Assembly (NCBI GenBank): GCA_002453155.1
Contig: DKGG01000058.1
Coordinates: 1-25,323, forward strand
Direction: 5' to 3'
DNA from: Bdellovibrionaceae bacterium UBA6776
Lineage (GTDB): Bacteria; Bdellovibrionota; Bdellovibrionia; Bdellovibrionales; UBA1609
DNA length: 25,323 nt
Shown here: in pieces, positions 8,377 to 15,953 of the stretch
Numbering within the stretch: position 1 is the first letter of the stretch
Layout of the letters: the number at the start of each line of letters is the position of its first letter
Program-made: the position numbers and the translations under genes
The notes under the pieces: generated by a model
Told to the model about the DNA's origin: nothing
Databases searched by the model: none
What the model saw: the letters and a program-made list of their open reading frames with translations, nothing else

Positions 8377-9354
8377 CTACAAAGAGCTAGATTTCACGCC
8401 CGCAAGTCTAAAAAGTTCAATTAAAGTCAATTGAACTCTGTCAAAAGGCTCATCTCCATTCGAGTCCACCAGATTTTTTAAATCGATATAGTACTTTCTG
8501 CTGAGTTCAAAAACCTTCCGATCCAGATTCTTATTTGAGGGATAGACCAAAAATGCTGTCTGACTTAGCTCTTTATTAGATTTCCCATTTTCGACAGAAT
8601 CAAAAATTTCTTTTCTAAACCCTTGGCTTAAATGAACACTAGCGGACTTATCACGATAACCAACATCTAAAGACTTCTGAGTTTTACGATATTTGTTTCC
8701 ATATCTCTCAATTGTCTTTGCCCCTTCAAGAACTCTCAATCCTCTGTAAATCTCATCCTCTGCTGCCTTTAAGTGCTCAACAAGCACCGAAATTCCGTCC
8801 TCGGGATCATCAATATAGTCTTGAAGCTCAAGGCATTGTTTAAGAATAAAAAGAAAAGAGCTTTTTCCAATAAGTTCTATATAACTTTCAGAAGGCTCAA
8901 GCAATTCACGAAACTTTTGGATCTTTTCTATCTCAACAAAGAAGCCAAGAAAACGATTGGCCCGCGAGTAAATCGCTTCGATAAATATTAAAAAATCGAT
9001 AAACTTAAGCTTAGTTGAACCCCTGGTAAGCCTCTGAATCCTTTGTCTCGGAAAAATATCCAAGAGCTTTTTTACCGAAGAGTCTTCCCAATGCTGCATT
9101 ACAGATCTCTGACCAAATTCATGTTCAAAATCAATGTGTGTCGTGGCCTCAAGAGCTTTTCCAAGGTCAAGCCCGAGAGTCTTGGTCAAAAGCACAAAAT
9201 CATTCCAATAAAAAACTCTTTTTTCTGTTTCCCAACGATTCACGATATTGAATTTATAGCCAAGCTGTGAACTTAGATCCGACTGACTTATGGAGCCTCT
9301 CAGTTGTTTAATAAACAGAGGGATTAATTTATCGAATGAATTTGGTGTAGCCAT
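8377..9354 (-). CDS. XRE-type HTH regulator with DUF4423-like C-terminal part (325 aa)
   Basis: Residues 12-65 form a Cro/CI-type helix-turn-helix, with 'SISQSDLSSQLGYKFNIVNRWETEKR' matching the recognition helix region. The remaining 260 residues are helical and end in 'RKYYIDLKNLVDS' followed by a strand-rich 'RVQLTLIELFRLAG' tail. This layout is typical of the TIGR02147/DUF4423 proteins that are expanded in Bdellovibrionota and Fibrobacteres. The role is probably cytoplasmic DNA-binding control of neighbouring exported-protein genes. It is divergent from the gene at 9538. The 183-base gap holds a promoter containing an inverted repeat that this protein could bind. Assignment to the DUF4423 group is by layout, not by alignment. 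Confidence 0.8.
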   Translation of the reverse strand: MATPNSFDKLIPLFIKQLRGSISQSDLSSQLGYKFNIVNRWETEKRVFYWNDFVLLTKTLGLDLGKALEATTHIDFEHEFGQRSVMQHWEDSSVKKLLDIFPRQRIQRLTRGSTKLKFIDFLIFIEAIYSRANRFLGFFVEIEKIQKFRELLEPSESYIELIGKSSFLFILKQCLELQDYIDDPEDGISVLVEHLKAAEDEIYRGLRVLEGAKTIERYGNKYRKTQKSLDVGYRDKSASVHLSQGFRKEIFDSVENGKSNKELSQTAFLVYPSNKNLDRKVFELSRKYYIDLKNLVDSNGDEPFDRVQLTLIELFRLAGVKSSSL

Positions 9355-9475
9355 CTCTCTATTATTGCACTTTTCCCCAGGTGGTTAAAGCTTTGGCTTC
9401 AAATTAACAAATGTGACGCTAGAGGAATCAATTTTAGGCATTATTTGAAAGGTTTAGTGAATCTATGATGACCGG

Positions 9476-9512
9476 TTGACGGTGAGCGCTGGGGTCTCAT
9501 AAAACGCTCACC
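9476..9512 (+). promoter_or_regulatory. Promoter with embedded 8-bp inverted repeat (possible operator)
   Basis: TTGACG (9476-9481) and CATAAA (9498-9503) are spaced 16 bases, a fair sigma-70 promoter. A perfect inverted repeat, GGTGAGCG (9481-9488) and CGCTCACC (9505-9512), starts at the -35 edge and ends just past the -10. An outer GTTGA/TCAAC pair (9475-9479, 9521-9525) extends the symmetry. The position suits a repressor site. It is not a terminator, because no T-run follows. Confidence 0.5.
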
Positions 9513-9537
9513 AGGTCTAATCAACAGGGAGCTGAAA

Positions 9538-9906
9538 ATGATTTCTAGAATTCTTTGTTCCGTGCTTTTATTTGCTGGAAGTTACTCGTGGGCTGGCAAT
9601 TCGTCACTCATTTCATGCTTAGGAAAAGTGGAAAATGATCTTCAAGCTCATTTTTGTAGAGCGCAAATGGAGGCCCAATACGACAATTGTGAGAAGGCGG
9701 CAATTGGAGCATTGAGATCCTTTCACGCGGCCTCAGGAGTCTCTACAAATCAAGACTATGAAATTCACGAGATGATTCAGGAAGACGCCAGCTATATTGT
9801 GAGCTATTCTTCCGGGAGATTTGAGATTCTCTACCTCGCAGAAGTTCTCGTCTCAGAGTCTGGAAGCACATGCTTTGGAGTCGAAATTAACCTTCCTCAT
9901 CAGTAA
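9538..9906 (+). CDS. Small exported Cys-containing protein, unknown function (122 aa)
   Basis: AGGGAG precedes the ATG at 9538, and a signal peptide ends at 'YSWA' (about residue 19). The mature protein has four Cys: two near the start, one in a helix ('NCEKAAIGALRSF') and one in a late strand ('STCFGVEINL'). The helix followed by beta strands with the last Cys near the C-terminus parallels the protein at 5900-6259, though identity is low. The next (frameshifted) gene begins 11 bases after the stop, so the two form an operon. Expression is probably driven from the promoter at 9476-9503. Confidence 0.8.
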   Translation: MISRILCSVLLFAGSYSWAGNSSLISCLGKVENDLQAHFCRAQMEAQYDNCEKAAIGALRSFHAASGVSTNQDYEIHEMIQEDASYIVSYSSGRFEILYLAEVLVSESGSTCFGVEINLPHQ

Positions 9907-9917
9907 ACGGAGAAAAT

Positions 9918-10341
9918 ATGAGTTTAAAAAATACGTTCTTATTAATTATTGGCCCTTTATTGAGCCTAGGTGCTCAGGCCGAAACAGCTATCACCTCAAT
10001 TTGTTTTTAATAGTGAAGCAGACAAACAATTGGTGATTCAACACCAAGCTGAGTCAAATACGGCTAAATATTCAGTCTTCGAAACAAGTTCAGGAAAAGC
10101 CTTAGGTGCTGGAGTGTTTTCTAATGTTTTCATAGGTCGTGATAGCTTTTTAAATACAGTCATATTTACCTATGAAAATACCGAAGGAATCGTCGGACTA
10201 GCAATCGACTCCAAAAGCTGTGACTCTCTTGAATCGATACCAGAAGGAAAGCACTCAGCAAAATCAGATGCATTTCTAGATCTGGGATCATCCGTTTTTG
10301 AAGGAAGCACTCTATCTTGCACAATCGATGTGAGCCGCTAG
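9918..10341 (+). pseudogene. Frameshifted exported-protein gene (about 140 aa if intact)
   Basis: An ATG at 9918, behind GGAGAA, starts a good signal peptide ('MSLKNTFLLIIGPLLSLGAQA') that hits a TAA at 10008-10010. The next forward frame is open from 9970 to the stop at 10341 and codes for a plausible mature protein with two Cys. Removing one T from the TTTTT run at 10004-10008 joins the two parts into a continuous protein ('TAITSICFNSEADKQL'). This is therefore a one-base insertion in a short homopolymer, from real decay, phase variation or a sequencing error. Family unknown. Confidence 0.7.
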
Positions 10342-10390
10342 TCTCAGCATACCGCGGGGCCTGAGAGTCACTTATAGCCACACCCTGTCA

Positions 10391-10420
10391 GAAGCTCAGA
10401 GCCCTATAATTTTGAGCTTC
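10391..10420 (+). promoter_or_regulatory. 8-bp inverted repeat surrounding a TATAAT box
   Basis: GAAGCTCA (10391-10398) and TGAGCTTC (10413-10420) are perfect inverted repeats. TATAAT (10405-10410) lies between them, upstream of the gene at 10494. No good -35 is visible at normal spacing. No T-run follows, so it is more likely a regulatory site than a terminator. Confidence 0.35.
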
Positions 10421-10493
10421 AGAACGAACAGTGAATTTTATTTCTGATAAGGATTTTCTTATGTTACTGAATACTCAAAAAAGGAGGAAAATT

Positions 10494-10802
10494 ATGATGA
10501 AGTTTATTTTGGCATTTTTCACCGTGACCTTAGGATTTAGTGCCTTTGCAACTCCCAAGGTCGTTAACCTTGAGGCTGAATCAATGGAGTATGCTTGCTT
10601 TGTTAGCGTCATAGAGGCCACCAATCAAGCGATCTCAAAGGGGCTACAGGCCATCCTTGCTCAAAGCACACAGGCTTGCGACCACGAACATTACAACGTA
10701 ACTGATATTTCAGTAGAAACAGTTAGAAAAAATCCAGATTCATGCCCTCAAATTGAAGTCTCAATGAAGGCCACTTGTGTCGATTACGAGTCACATCAGT
10801 AG
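10494..10802 (+). CDS. Small exported four-Cys protein, unknown function (102 aa)
   Basis: The start is set by AGGAGG at 10482-10487, followed by tandem ATG codons at 10494 and 10497. A longer frame from 10431 would put 21 hydrophilic residues before the signal peptide and is unlikely. Cleavage is predicted after 'FSAFA'. The mature protein of about 83 residues has four Cys (one early, one central, two near the C-terminus) and is probably disulfide-bonded. A strong terminator starts 15 bases after the stop, so this gene ends its transcription unit. No family is recognised. Confidence 0.8.
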   Translation: MMKFILAFFTVTLGFSAFATPKVVNLEAESMEYACFVSVIEATNQAISKGLQAILAQSTQACDHEHYNVTDISVETVRKNPDSCPQIEVSMKATCVDYESHQ

Positions 10803-10816
10803 GGGGATTTTTAGAG

Positions 10817-10842
10817 AGGGTTCTCCGCCAGAGCCCTTTTTT
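10817..10842 (+). terminator. Rho-independent terminator
   Basis: AGGGTTCT (10817-10824) pairs with AGAGCCCT (10830-10837) with one G-T wobble and a five-base CCGCC loop. Six T follow. Confidence 0.85.
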
Positions 10843-10950
10843 AATTTGTAGGATTCTCTCTTGAAGCTTTTTTCTCAATTTTCCCCACTGATTTCTTTCA
10901 TCTGGCACACTGCTTGCTCTGACTTTAGACGATACTTGAAGGGAGAAAGC

Positions 10951-11358
10951 ATGAGAACTCTTAGGTGTATAACTTTTTGTCTAGTCGCTGCCATTTTTTG
11001 TTCCCAGGCCATAGCCCTAGATTGGGATGAAGCTGAAGAAACGGTTGAAATCGGAATCGCTGAATTCCTTATCCCTGATGACCTCAAAAGTTCGGAGGAC
11101 GCGCTGATACTCATTCGAAGCACCACTCCCCCAGGGGGCTGCCGAAAGTGGGCAGGCTACTCAGTCACCCATATGTCAGATTTTGTCCATTCCATGAAAG
11201 CGTTCTCGACCTTTAAAAATCAATGCTTTTCTCAAATGGCCTTTTTTGTAAAAGAAGTTGATATGGGTCAATTAAAACCAGGAACTCATACAATTAAGTA
11301 TTTGAACTCTCACGGCGATCCATCAGAAGTCATTTTTTATGTTGATCCTTCCCAATAG
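10951..11358 (+). CDS. Small exported protein, unknown function (135 aa)
   Basis: The ATG at 10951 has GGGAGA at proper spacing and begins a Sec signal peptide with likely cleavage after 'SQAIA'. The frame is open for 30 more codons upstream, but those overlap the end of the previous terminator region and do not look coding. The mature part starts acidic ('DWDEAEETVEIGIAEF') and is mostly beta-like, with two Cys ('GGCRKW' and 'NQCFSQ') and a C-terminal 'PGTHTIKYLNSHGDPSEVIFYV' that resembles an Ig-like or CAP-domain final hairpin. It is followed 25 bases later by another exported protein gene. Function unknown. Confidence 0.8.
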   Translation: MRTLRCITFCLVAAIFCSQAIALDWDEAEETVEIGIAEFLIPDDLKSSEDALILIRSTTPPGGCRKWAGYSVTHMSDFVHSMKAFSTFKNQCFSQMAFFVKEVDMGQLKPGTHTIKYLNSHGDPSEVIFYVDPSQ

Positions 11359-11383
11359 TTCCTTTGAACAACAAAATTGAGCC

Positions 11384-12373
11384 ATGAAAAAGATATTGCC
11401 TCTACTCTTAATCTTTCTAGCTTTCTCACTTGGCTCTACCGCCTCCTCTGCTGAGGTCGACGGTCCTGGCGCAAAGAATGCCTCATGTGTGAAAGCACTG
11501 ATTGGTGCCCCCAATGATTGGAGCTCCTGGAAAGAAGCACTGAGGGCTGAAATCGATCAAAAATTTAGTCTTGTAAGAAAAAATGAGAATAGTGATTTAC
11601 AGTGGCAAGGCCCATCCGGTGAAAGCTCCACTATGCTAAGTATCAGTGCTCGATTAACAAGTGCTCAACTCAAGTATGAGCTGAATTTTCAAGGAAGAGA
11701 TCCAGTAGACGTTATTTTCTTAGGCGTGCTTCCGGGCCTCATGGCCGAGCAGGCCCGCCGGTATCTCTTGCAATCGACTCAATTTAGTCAAATCAACACC
11801 AGCCTCTTATGGTTTGAGATGCTTGTAAATAAACCGGAAGAGCTGCTTAAAACCTACTCGGTCAAAGAGCTTCAGCAAGGGACAAAGGCAAGCGTTGGTC
11901 TTCTTATTTCTGCACTTGAAAGCCTTGATCACCTAGAAATTCTTAAAGACTTAAAAAAGTCTCCCCTTCAGAGAGTCAGTAAAAATCACCGAACTTGGCC
12001 AGAGAGTGACAAAATCGCAGATGAAAAAGAAATAGTTGGCCTCTTAAGTGACGTCTTTCAACAGGCCTATGAGGTAAAACTAAATGAAGGCAAATCTAAG
12101 GTTGAACGAGCCCTCATTGATCTCATTATCGGAAAAGGATTTTTCCAGAGCGGAACCCAATTGGCTCTTAATGATCTTGTGTCACATCAAATTGATTCGG
12201 ATGACATGAAAAAAGATCTTCAATATCTGAAAGAAAGCCTTGAAGCTTTCAATCCTAAAGATGAAGACAGCGCGGACGACATCAGGTCACAAACCAAATT
12301 TTTATCTCGTGATTTAGATATTGTAAAAAGACATATCGACAAGCTTACAAGTTTCAGGCAAGACCTGAATTAA
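11384..12373 (+). CDS. Exported helical protein, unknown function (329 aa)
   Basis: Signal peptide 'MKKILPLLLIFLAFSLGSTASSA' with cleavage before 'EVDGPG'. The mature protein has one Cys. The first third may be beta-rich ('SSTMLSISARLTSAQLKYELNFQGRDPVDVIFLG'). The rest is helical, with many Leu/Lys/Glu residues and a C-terminal amphipathic helix pair ('FLSRDLDIVKRHIDKL'). It probably forms an operon with the gene ending at 11358. It converges with the gene at 12388-12861, with only 14 bases between the stops and no clear terminator. No family is recognised. Confidence 0.85.
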   Translation: MKKILPLLLIFLAFSLGSTASSAEVDGPGAKNASCVKALIGAPNDWSSWKEALRAEIDQKFSLVRKNENSDLQWQGPSGESSTMLSISARLTSAQLKYELNFQGRDPVDVIFLGVLPGLMAEQARRYLLQSTQFSQINTSLLWFEMLVNKPEELLKTYSVKELQQGTKASVGLLISALESLDHLEILKDLKKSPLQRVSKNHRTWPESDKIADEKEIVGLLSDVFQQAYEVKLNEGKSKVERALIDLIIGKGFFQSGTQLALNDLVSHQIDSDDMKKDLQYLKESLEAFNPKDEDSADDIRSQTKFLSRDLDIVKRHIDKLTSFRQDLN

Positions 12374-12387
12374 TTAAGCTATTTTTA

Positions 12388-12861
12388 TCAGATCTCACGA
12401 GACTCTTGAGTGTAATTGACTCTTCCAGAGCACGAAAATTCTAAAAATTCAAAAAAGTCAGCACTGGCCCCAAAATCTTCATATAAATAAATTCTTGGCC
12501 TTCGCTCTTTATCAACACTTTCTAAAAATCGATTCTTCAATTTCTCAGATAACACGGGCTTCAGTGAGGAGTTTTCTAAAAAGTAGCGCTCACTCACTGG
12601 ATAGAAACGAAAAAGGCGATCAAGTTGATCATTGCCATATCGCCACTCAGGAGCATTGACGCTTTGAAGTCCGCATTTTTCAACAAAAGTAACCGCATTT
12701 TGAACTACTGCCTCTTCCGAAACACATTCCGAAGATTTCTTCCAAATTTCAATGGTTGGCAATGTGTTTTCAGTCAAACTGCAGTAGCTCGGCAAGACCT
12801 CTGCCGAAATATTGACTGATTGGACAGAAAGTAAAAACATACCAACAGTTATTTTTTTCAT
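12388..12861 (-). CDS. Exported Cys-containing protein, unknown function (157 aa)
   Basis: The N-terminus 'MKKITVGMFLLSVQSVNISA' is a weak but acceptable signal peptide. The mature part has four Cys ('SYCSL', 'SECVS', 'EKCGL', 'EFSCSG') and patches of charge. There is only a poor Shine-Dalgarno (GGTG) before the ATG at 12861. Function unknown. Confidence 0.75.
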   Translation of the reverse strand: MKKITVGMFLLSVQSVNISAEVLPSYCSLTENTLPTIEIWKKSSECVSEEAVVQNAVTFVEKCGLQSVNAPEWRYGNDQLDRLFRFYPVSERYFLENSSLKPVLSEKLKNRFLESVDKERRPRIYLYEDFGASADFFEFLEFSCSGRVNYTQESREI

Positions 12862-13160
12862 TTAAAGTGCACCCTTATTTTTTCAAGTTTAGGAAACAAC
12901 TGTAATTCATTTGGCCCACCCACGCGATCCAAAAGCTCTTGGTGAATTTTTTTCAATATCCCTCGATGGCCGTATTATTTGATGTGAACCAAGTCAAATC
13001 ACCAGACAATTGATATGTCTATCCCATTGAGTTCCGAGGACTTACGCCTACCAATTCCCCCGTTTTAAAAAGCTTCCTTCAGTTTTGACGGCCAATGAAA
13101 TGGGCATTTGGGGGTAATATGGCTTTTGAGTCGAAACTCTTCCCAGTATAAGATCAGGCA
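12862..13160. other. Intergenic region between divergent genes
   Basis: About 300 bases without a supported gene. It must hold promoters for both flanking genes. The clearest element is TATAAG at 13147-13152, close to the ATG at 13161. I see no strong terminator or repeat. Confidence 0.4.
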
Positions 13161-13613
13161 ATGACAACCAAACTTTCACATATTGAAATCAATGTTTCAG
13201 ACTATGCAAGATCGATCAGGTTTTACGATAAAATCCTATTTCCTCTCGGTTGGCAGCGCCTTCTTTGCACGAAAGACTGTGCAGCCTATTGTGATGGTTT
13301 CTTGAAGTTGATCCTCAGTCCAGTTGCCCCTGAATACAAGGGTGCTGGCTTCCACAGAAAGCGTATTGGTCTAAACCACATCGCCTTTTACGCTGATAGC
13401 AAGAGCGCCGTAGATCAGTATTACCATGAAGTTCTGATCCCTAATGAAATTCAAACCCTCTATCAAGAGGGACCAATGGGAGATGACGATTACTACTCTG
13501 TGCTATTTGAGGACCCGGACAGAATAAAGATCGAATTGGTCTGCGCCCTCAAATACTGCGACAAAAATAGTTGGCCAAACAATCTTGAAAGTAATTTTGA
13601 TCCGTATAAGTGA
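13161..13613 (+). CDS. VOC (glyoxalase/dioxygenase) superfamily protein (150 aa)
   Basis: The paired beta-alpha-beta-beta-beta modules of the vicinal-oxygen-chelate fold are visible. Module one begins 'LSHIEINVSDYARSIRFYDKIL', and module two begins 'GLNHIAFYADSKSAVDQYYHEV' and ends 'DPDRIKIELVC'. Likely metal ligands are H7, H73 and E125. Members include glyoxalase I, fosfomycin-resistance proteins and bleomycin-binding proteins. The substrate cannot be told from sequence. There is no signal peptide, so it is cytoplasmic, unlike most neighbours. A TATAAG lies only eight bases before the ATG and no good Shine-Dalgarno is present, so the transcript may be leaderless. Confidence 0.9.
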   Translation: MTTKLSHIEINVSDYARSIRFYDKILFPLGWQRLLCTKDCAAYCDGFLKLILSPVAPEYKGAGFHRKRIGLNHIAFYADSKSAVDQYYHEVLIPNEIQTLYQEGPMGDDDYYSVLFEDPDRIKIELVCALKYCDKNSWPNNLESNFDPYK

Positions 13614-13668
13614 CTCGATAGGCAATGACTCAAAGGTGTCCAAAAATTGAAAGTCTGGGCCAGAAAGA

Positions 13669-14223
13669 TTAGTCGTGCCCAATTAACAAATCATCTATCA
13701 ATTTCACGCCATTAAACTGTTCAGGATCGAGCATATCCCCTGAGTTTAGAGAGTTTGCCACTTCGGCGAATAGACTGTCAGTAGAAACGATGACTTTAGA
13801 TTTATCTGAATTCCAAAGAACAAGTAACCTTGTGCTGACGACCAAATTGGTATCCCAACAATATTGATTTTTTAGACGGACGTTTGATCTCTCGGGAAAA
13901 CTCATAGGTATTAAGCTTGTTGAAGAATAAACATCATAACGATCTATACATTTCTTTGTCGAAGCACCATTAAACTGACTGCCCTCACCAGTGTAGATTG
14001 CGCCCATAGAAGCATCCCGAACTTCAACTGAGATCGGAAGATCTTCACAGATTTTTTTGAATTGACTCAAGTCCAGAAGTGCTCCCTGCGAGATGCTGCC
14101 AGAAGACTGTGTCTTAAAATTCATACGAGGTTCAAATTTGTATGCTCCACATTGAAATTGTAGGCCTACATTAAGCATAACAGTCAGGTCATTCGATGCT
14201 GCCTGGCTAAAACCAGAGAACAG
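13669..14223 (-). pseudogene. Exported-protein gene that has lost its 5' end
   Basis: The frame with ATG at 14178 codes 169 residues, but that ATG has no ribosome site and sits inside the protein. The frame continues upstream for 15 codons reading 'LFSGFSQAASNDLTV', which looks like the end of a signal peptide with cleavage after 'SQAA'. It then meets a TGA at 14224-14226. The n-region and start codon are missing. The mature sequence has four Cys ('QCGAY', 'ICEDL', 'KCIDR', 'YCWDT') and is otherwise intact. The break coincides with the 5' break of the divergent gene at 14211. It could still be translated from 14178 as a cytoplasmic product. Confidence 0.55.
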
Positions 14224-14501
14224 TCATTGGTCACCAACAAGGAGGAGATAATAAAAGTAAAATCACCGGAGCCTTGATTGGAACAGCTCTTGGAGGCCTG
14301 ATTGGATATTTAGGTCATAAAGACAAAATGAAAAAGTCTACCAAATCTAAAAAAGACGATTCTCTCCCAGACACGCCATTCCTGACAAAACCAAAAGTGA
14401 GAATGTATTGGGAGCCCGATCAAATCAAAGGAGACAAATATATTGAAAAGCACAGAGTCTGGGTTTTAGAAAACTCTCCCGTCTGGACCAAAAAGCCTTA
14501 A
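14211..14501 (+). pseudogene. 5'-truncated glycine-zipper protein, probably from a mobile element
   Basis: The frame is open from 14211, just after a TAA, to the stop at 14501. It has no ATG before the middle of the protein; a TTG at 14274 gives 75 residues. AAGGAGGAG at 14239-14247 is misplaced for that TTG. The glycine zipper 'GALIGTALGGLIGYLGHKDK' continues upstream in frame, which suggests the original start is lost. After a Lys-rich linker comes a C-terminal part, 'KPKVRMYWEPDQIKGDKYIEKHRVWVL'. Proteins of this build occur in conjugative elements, but I cannot name the family. It lies directly before the methylase gene. Confidence 0.5.
14230..14238 (+). repeat. 9-bp direct repeat GTCACCAAC, left copy
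   Basis: GTCACCAAC occurs here, exactly where the two divergent genes are broken, and again at 18070-18078 beyond the integrase. The copies bracket the methylase-to-integrase module. Nine bases can match by chance. Confidence 0.35.
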
Positions 14502-14525
14502 AACTCCTCCAATTCTTATGTCGCC

Positions 14526-14553
14526 ACACCTCTTCTTCTTTTTCCAGAGGTGT
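14526..14553 (+). promoter_or_regulatory. Hairpin covering the methylase ribosome-binding site
   Basis: ACACCTCT (14526-14533) and AGAGGTGT (14546-14553) form a perfect 8-bp stem with a 12-base pyrimidine loop. The right arm contains the Shine-Dalgarno sequence GAGGTG for the ATG at 14556. In RNA the arm pairing would hide the site and limit translation. Confidence 0.5.
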
Positions 14554-14555
14554 AA

Positions 14556-15866
14556 ATGCCAGGACACTTTCAAATTTTTTGCGATGATTCCCTAAATATC
14601 TTAAAAACTCTAAAAGAAAACTCAGTTGACTCCCTTGTCACTGACCCGCCAGCAGGAATTGGTTTACTTAAGCTTGATTGGGACAAAGACAAGGGGGGCC
14701 GAGATGAGTGGATCACGTGGCTTGAATCCATCATGTCCGAATGCCATAGAGTTATGAAGCCAGGAGCCTATGGCTTTGTCTGGGCAATCCCAAGAACCTC
14801 TCATTGGACAGCCACAGCTTTAGAAAATTCAGGGTTTCAAGTTAAAGACGTCATCACCCATGTCTTTGGAAGTGGTTTTCCAAAAAGCCAAAGCATTGAA
14901 AAAATGATTCAAAACTCTAAACGAATTGATCTAAGCCAAGTCTATAAAGTCACCGAGTGGATTAGGAATCGAAAAGTTGAGCTAGGACTAAGAAATAAAG
15001 ACATTGATGAATTTATGGGACTTCGTGGAAGCACAGCCCACTGGACCGCAAGACCTGGAAATGAACAAGCCCACCTTCCATCCCTCAAAAGGTGGGATCA
15101 GCTAAAGACACTTCTTGGGAAGCCTCCAACGGAAATTGAGAAAGCTTTTCTTTCTTATCATCGAAATACCGAAAATCCTGCTTTAAAGGAAAAGCTCATT
15201 GAAGCTTCAAAGAAATGGAAAGGATTTGGAACCGCTCTTAAGCCCGCAAGCGAGCACTGGATACTGATTCAAAAGCCAATCAAAAAGAGAAACATTGCCG
15301 CCAACGTTTTAGAGCATGGAACAGGGGCTCTTAATATTGATGCCTCAAGGATTGAAGCCAGTGACCTTTTGCCGAGAACAAAAAATCTCGATTTTTCAAT
15401 TTCTCCGTTTTTTGGAACTCAGACCAATCAAAAAAATCGCACTCAAATGTACGAGCCACACGAAGATGGAAGATTCCCATCAAATTTTCTTCTGACAAAA
15501 GGAAAAGACAACTGCCCAGCAAAATATATGGATAAAAATCAGAAAAAACCTGTCTCTCATTTTTTTAAAACTTTTAATCCAGATCTTAAGACTTACGTTT
15601 ACGCATCAAAGCCAACAACCAAGGAAAAGGGAGGTTTTAACTCCCATCCAACGGTAAAGCCACTTTCCCTTATGCGATATTTAATTAAAATGATCACCCC
15701 TCCTGAAGGCCTGGTTCTTGACCCATTTATGGGCTCTGGCACCACCGGAGTGGCGAGCCTTTTTGAAAATTTTGATTTTTTAGGGATTGAAAAAGACCAA
15801 AACTATTTTTCCATCTGCCAAAAGCGAATTTTAGGCGTCCAAAAGAGAGATAAAAAACTGAAATAA
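14556..15866 (+). CDS. Beta-class DNA methyltransferase (N6-adenine or N4-cytosine), orphan (436 aa)
   Basis: Motif IV comes first, 'LVTDPPAGIG' (D30-P-P-A33), and motif I is near the end, 'LDPFMGSGTTG' (about 388-398) followed by 'GIEKDQNYF'. This IV-then-I order is the beta class. DPPA instead of the usual DPPY/W/F is a variant I associate with phage and mobile-element methylases that also carry 'VWAIPRTSHWTATALENSGF' and 'HVFGSGFPKS', both seen here. About 120 residues between the motifs would hold target recognition. No restriction enzyme gene is adjacent, so it is an orphan, probably for self-protection or regulation on the mobile element. The ATG at 14556 lies behind the hairpin-masked GAGGTG. 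Confidence 0.9.
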   Translation: MPGHFQIFCDDSLNILKTLKENSVDSLVTDPPAGIGLLKLDWDKDKGGRDEWITWLESIMSECHRVMKPGAYGFVWAIPRTSHWTATALENSGFQVKDVITHVFGSGFPKSQSIEKMIQNSKRIDLSQVYKVTEWIRNRKVELGLRNKDIDEFMGLRGSTAHWTARPGNEQAHLPSLKRWDQLKTLLGKPPTEIEKAFLSYHRNTENPALKEKLIEASKKWKGFGTALKPASEHWILIQKPIKKRNIAANVLEHGTGALNIDASRIEASDLLPRTKNLDFSISPFFGTQTNQKNRTQMYEPHEDGRFPSNFLLTKGKDNCPAKYMDKNQKKPVSHFFKTFNPDLKTYVYASKPTTKEKGGFNSHPTVKPLSLMRYLIKMITPPEGLVLDPFMGSGTTGVASLFENFDFLGIEKDQNYFSICQKRILGVQKRDKKLK

Positions 15867-15896
15867 GCATCGTCGAGTCAATGTATTTGAGGTTGG

Positions 15897-15919
15897 ACTT
15901 CCCTGAACAAGGAAGTTTT
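15897..15919 (+). terminator. Weak hairpin with short T-run after the methylase gene
   Basis: ACTTCC (15897-15902) and GGAAGT (15911-15916) form a 6-bp stem with an 8-base loop, followed by three more T. It may be an attenuator rather than a full terminator. Confidence 0.3.
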
Positions 15920-15953
15920 GGTTGTACACAGAAAGTAAAACAAAGGAGCTAAA

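Noticed and set aside
9481..9512. Terminator upstream of 9538
   Set aside because: The stem is good but no T-run follows, and it overlaps promoter-like elements.
9918..10341. Programmed frameshifting as the explanation for the split gene
   Set aside because: The T5 run is short, no stimulatory stem or upstream Shine-Dalgarno spacing is seen, and the shift is next to the signal peptide where programmed sites are not expected. A simple indel is more likely.
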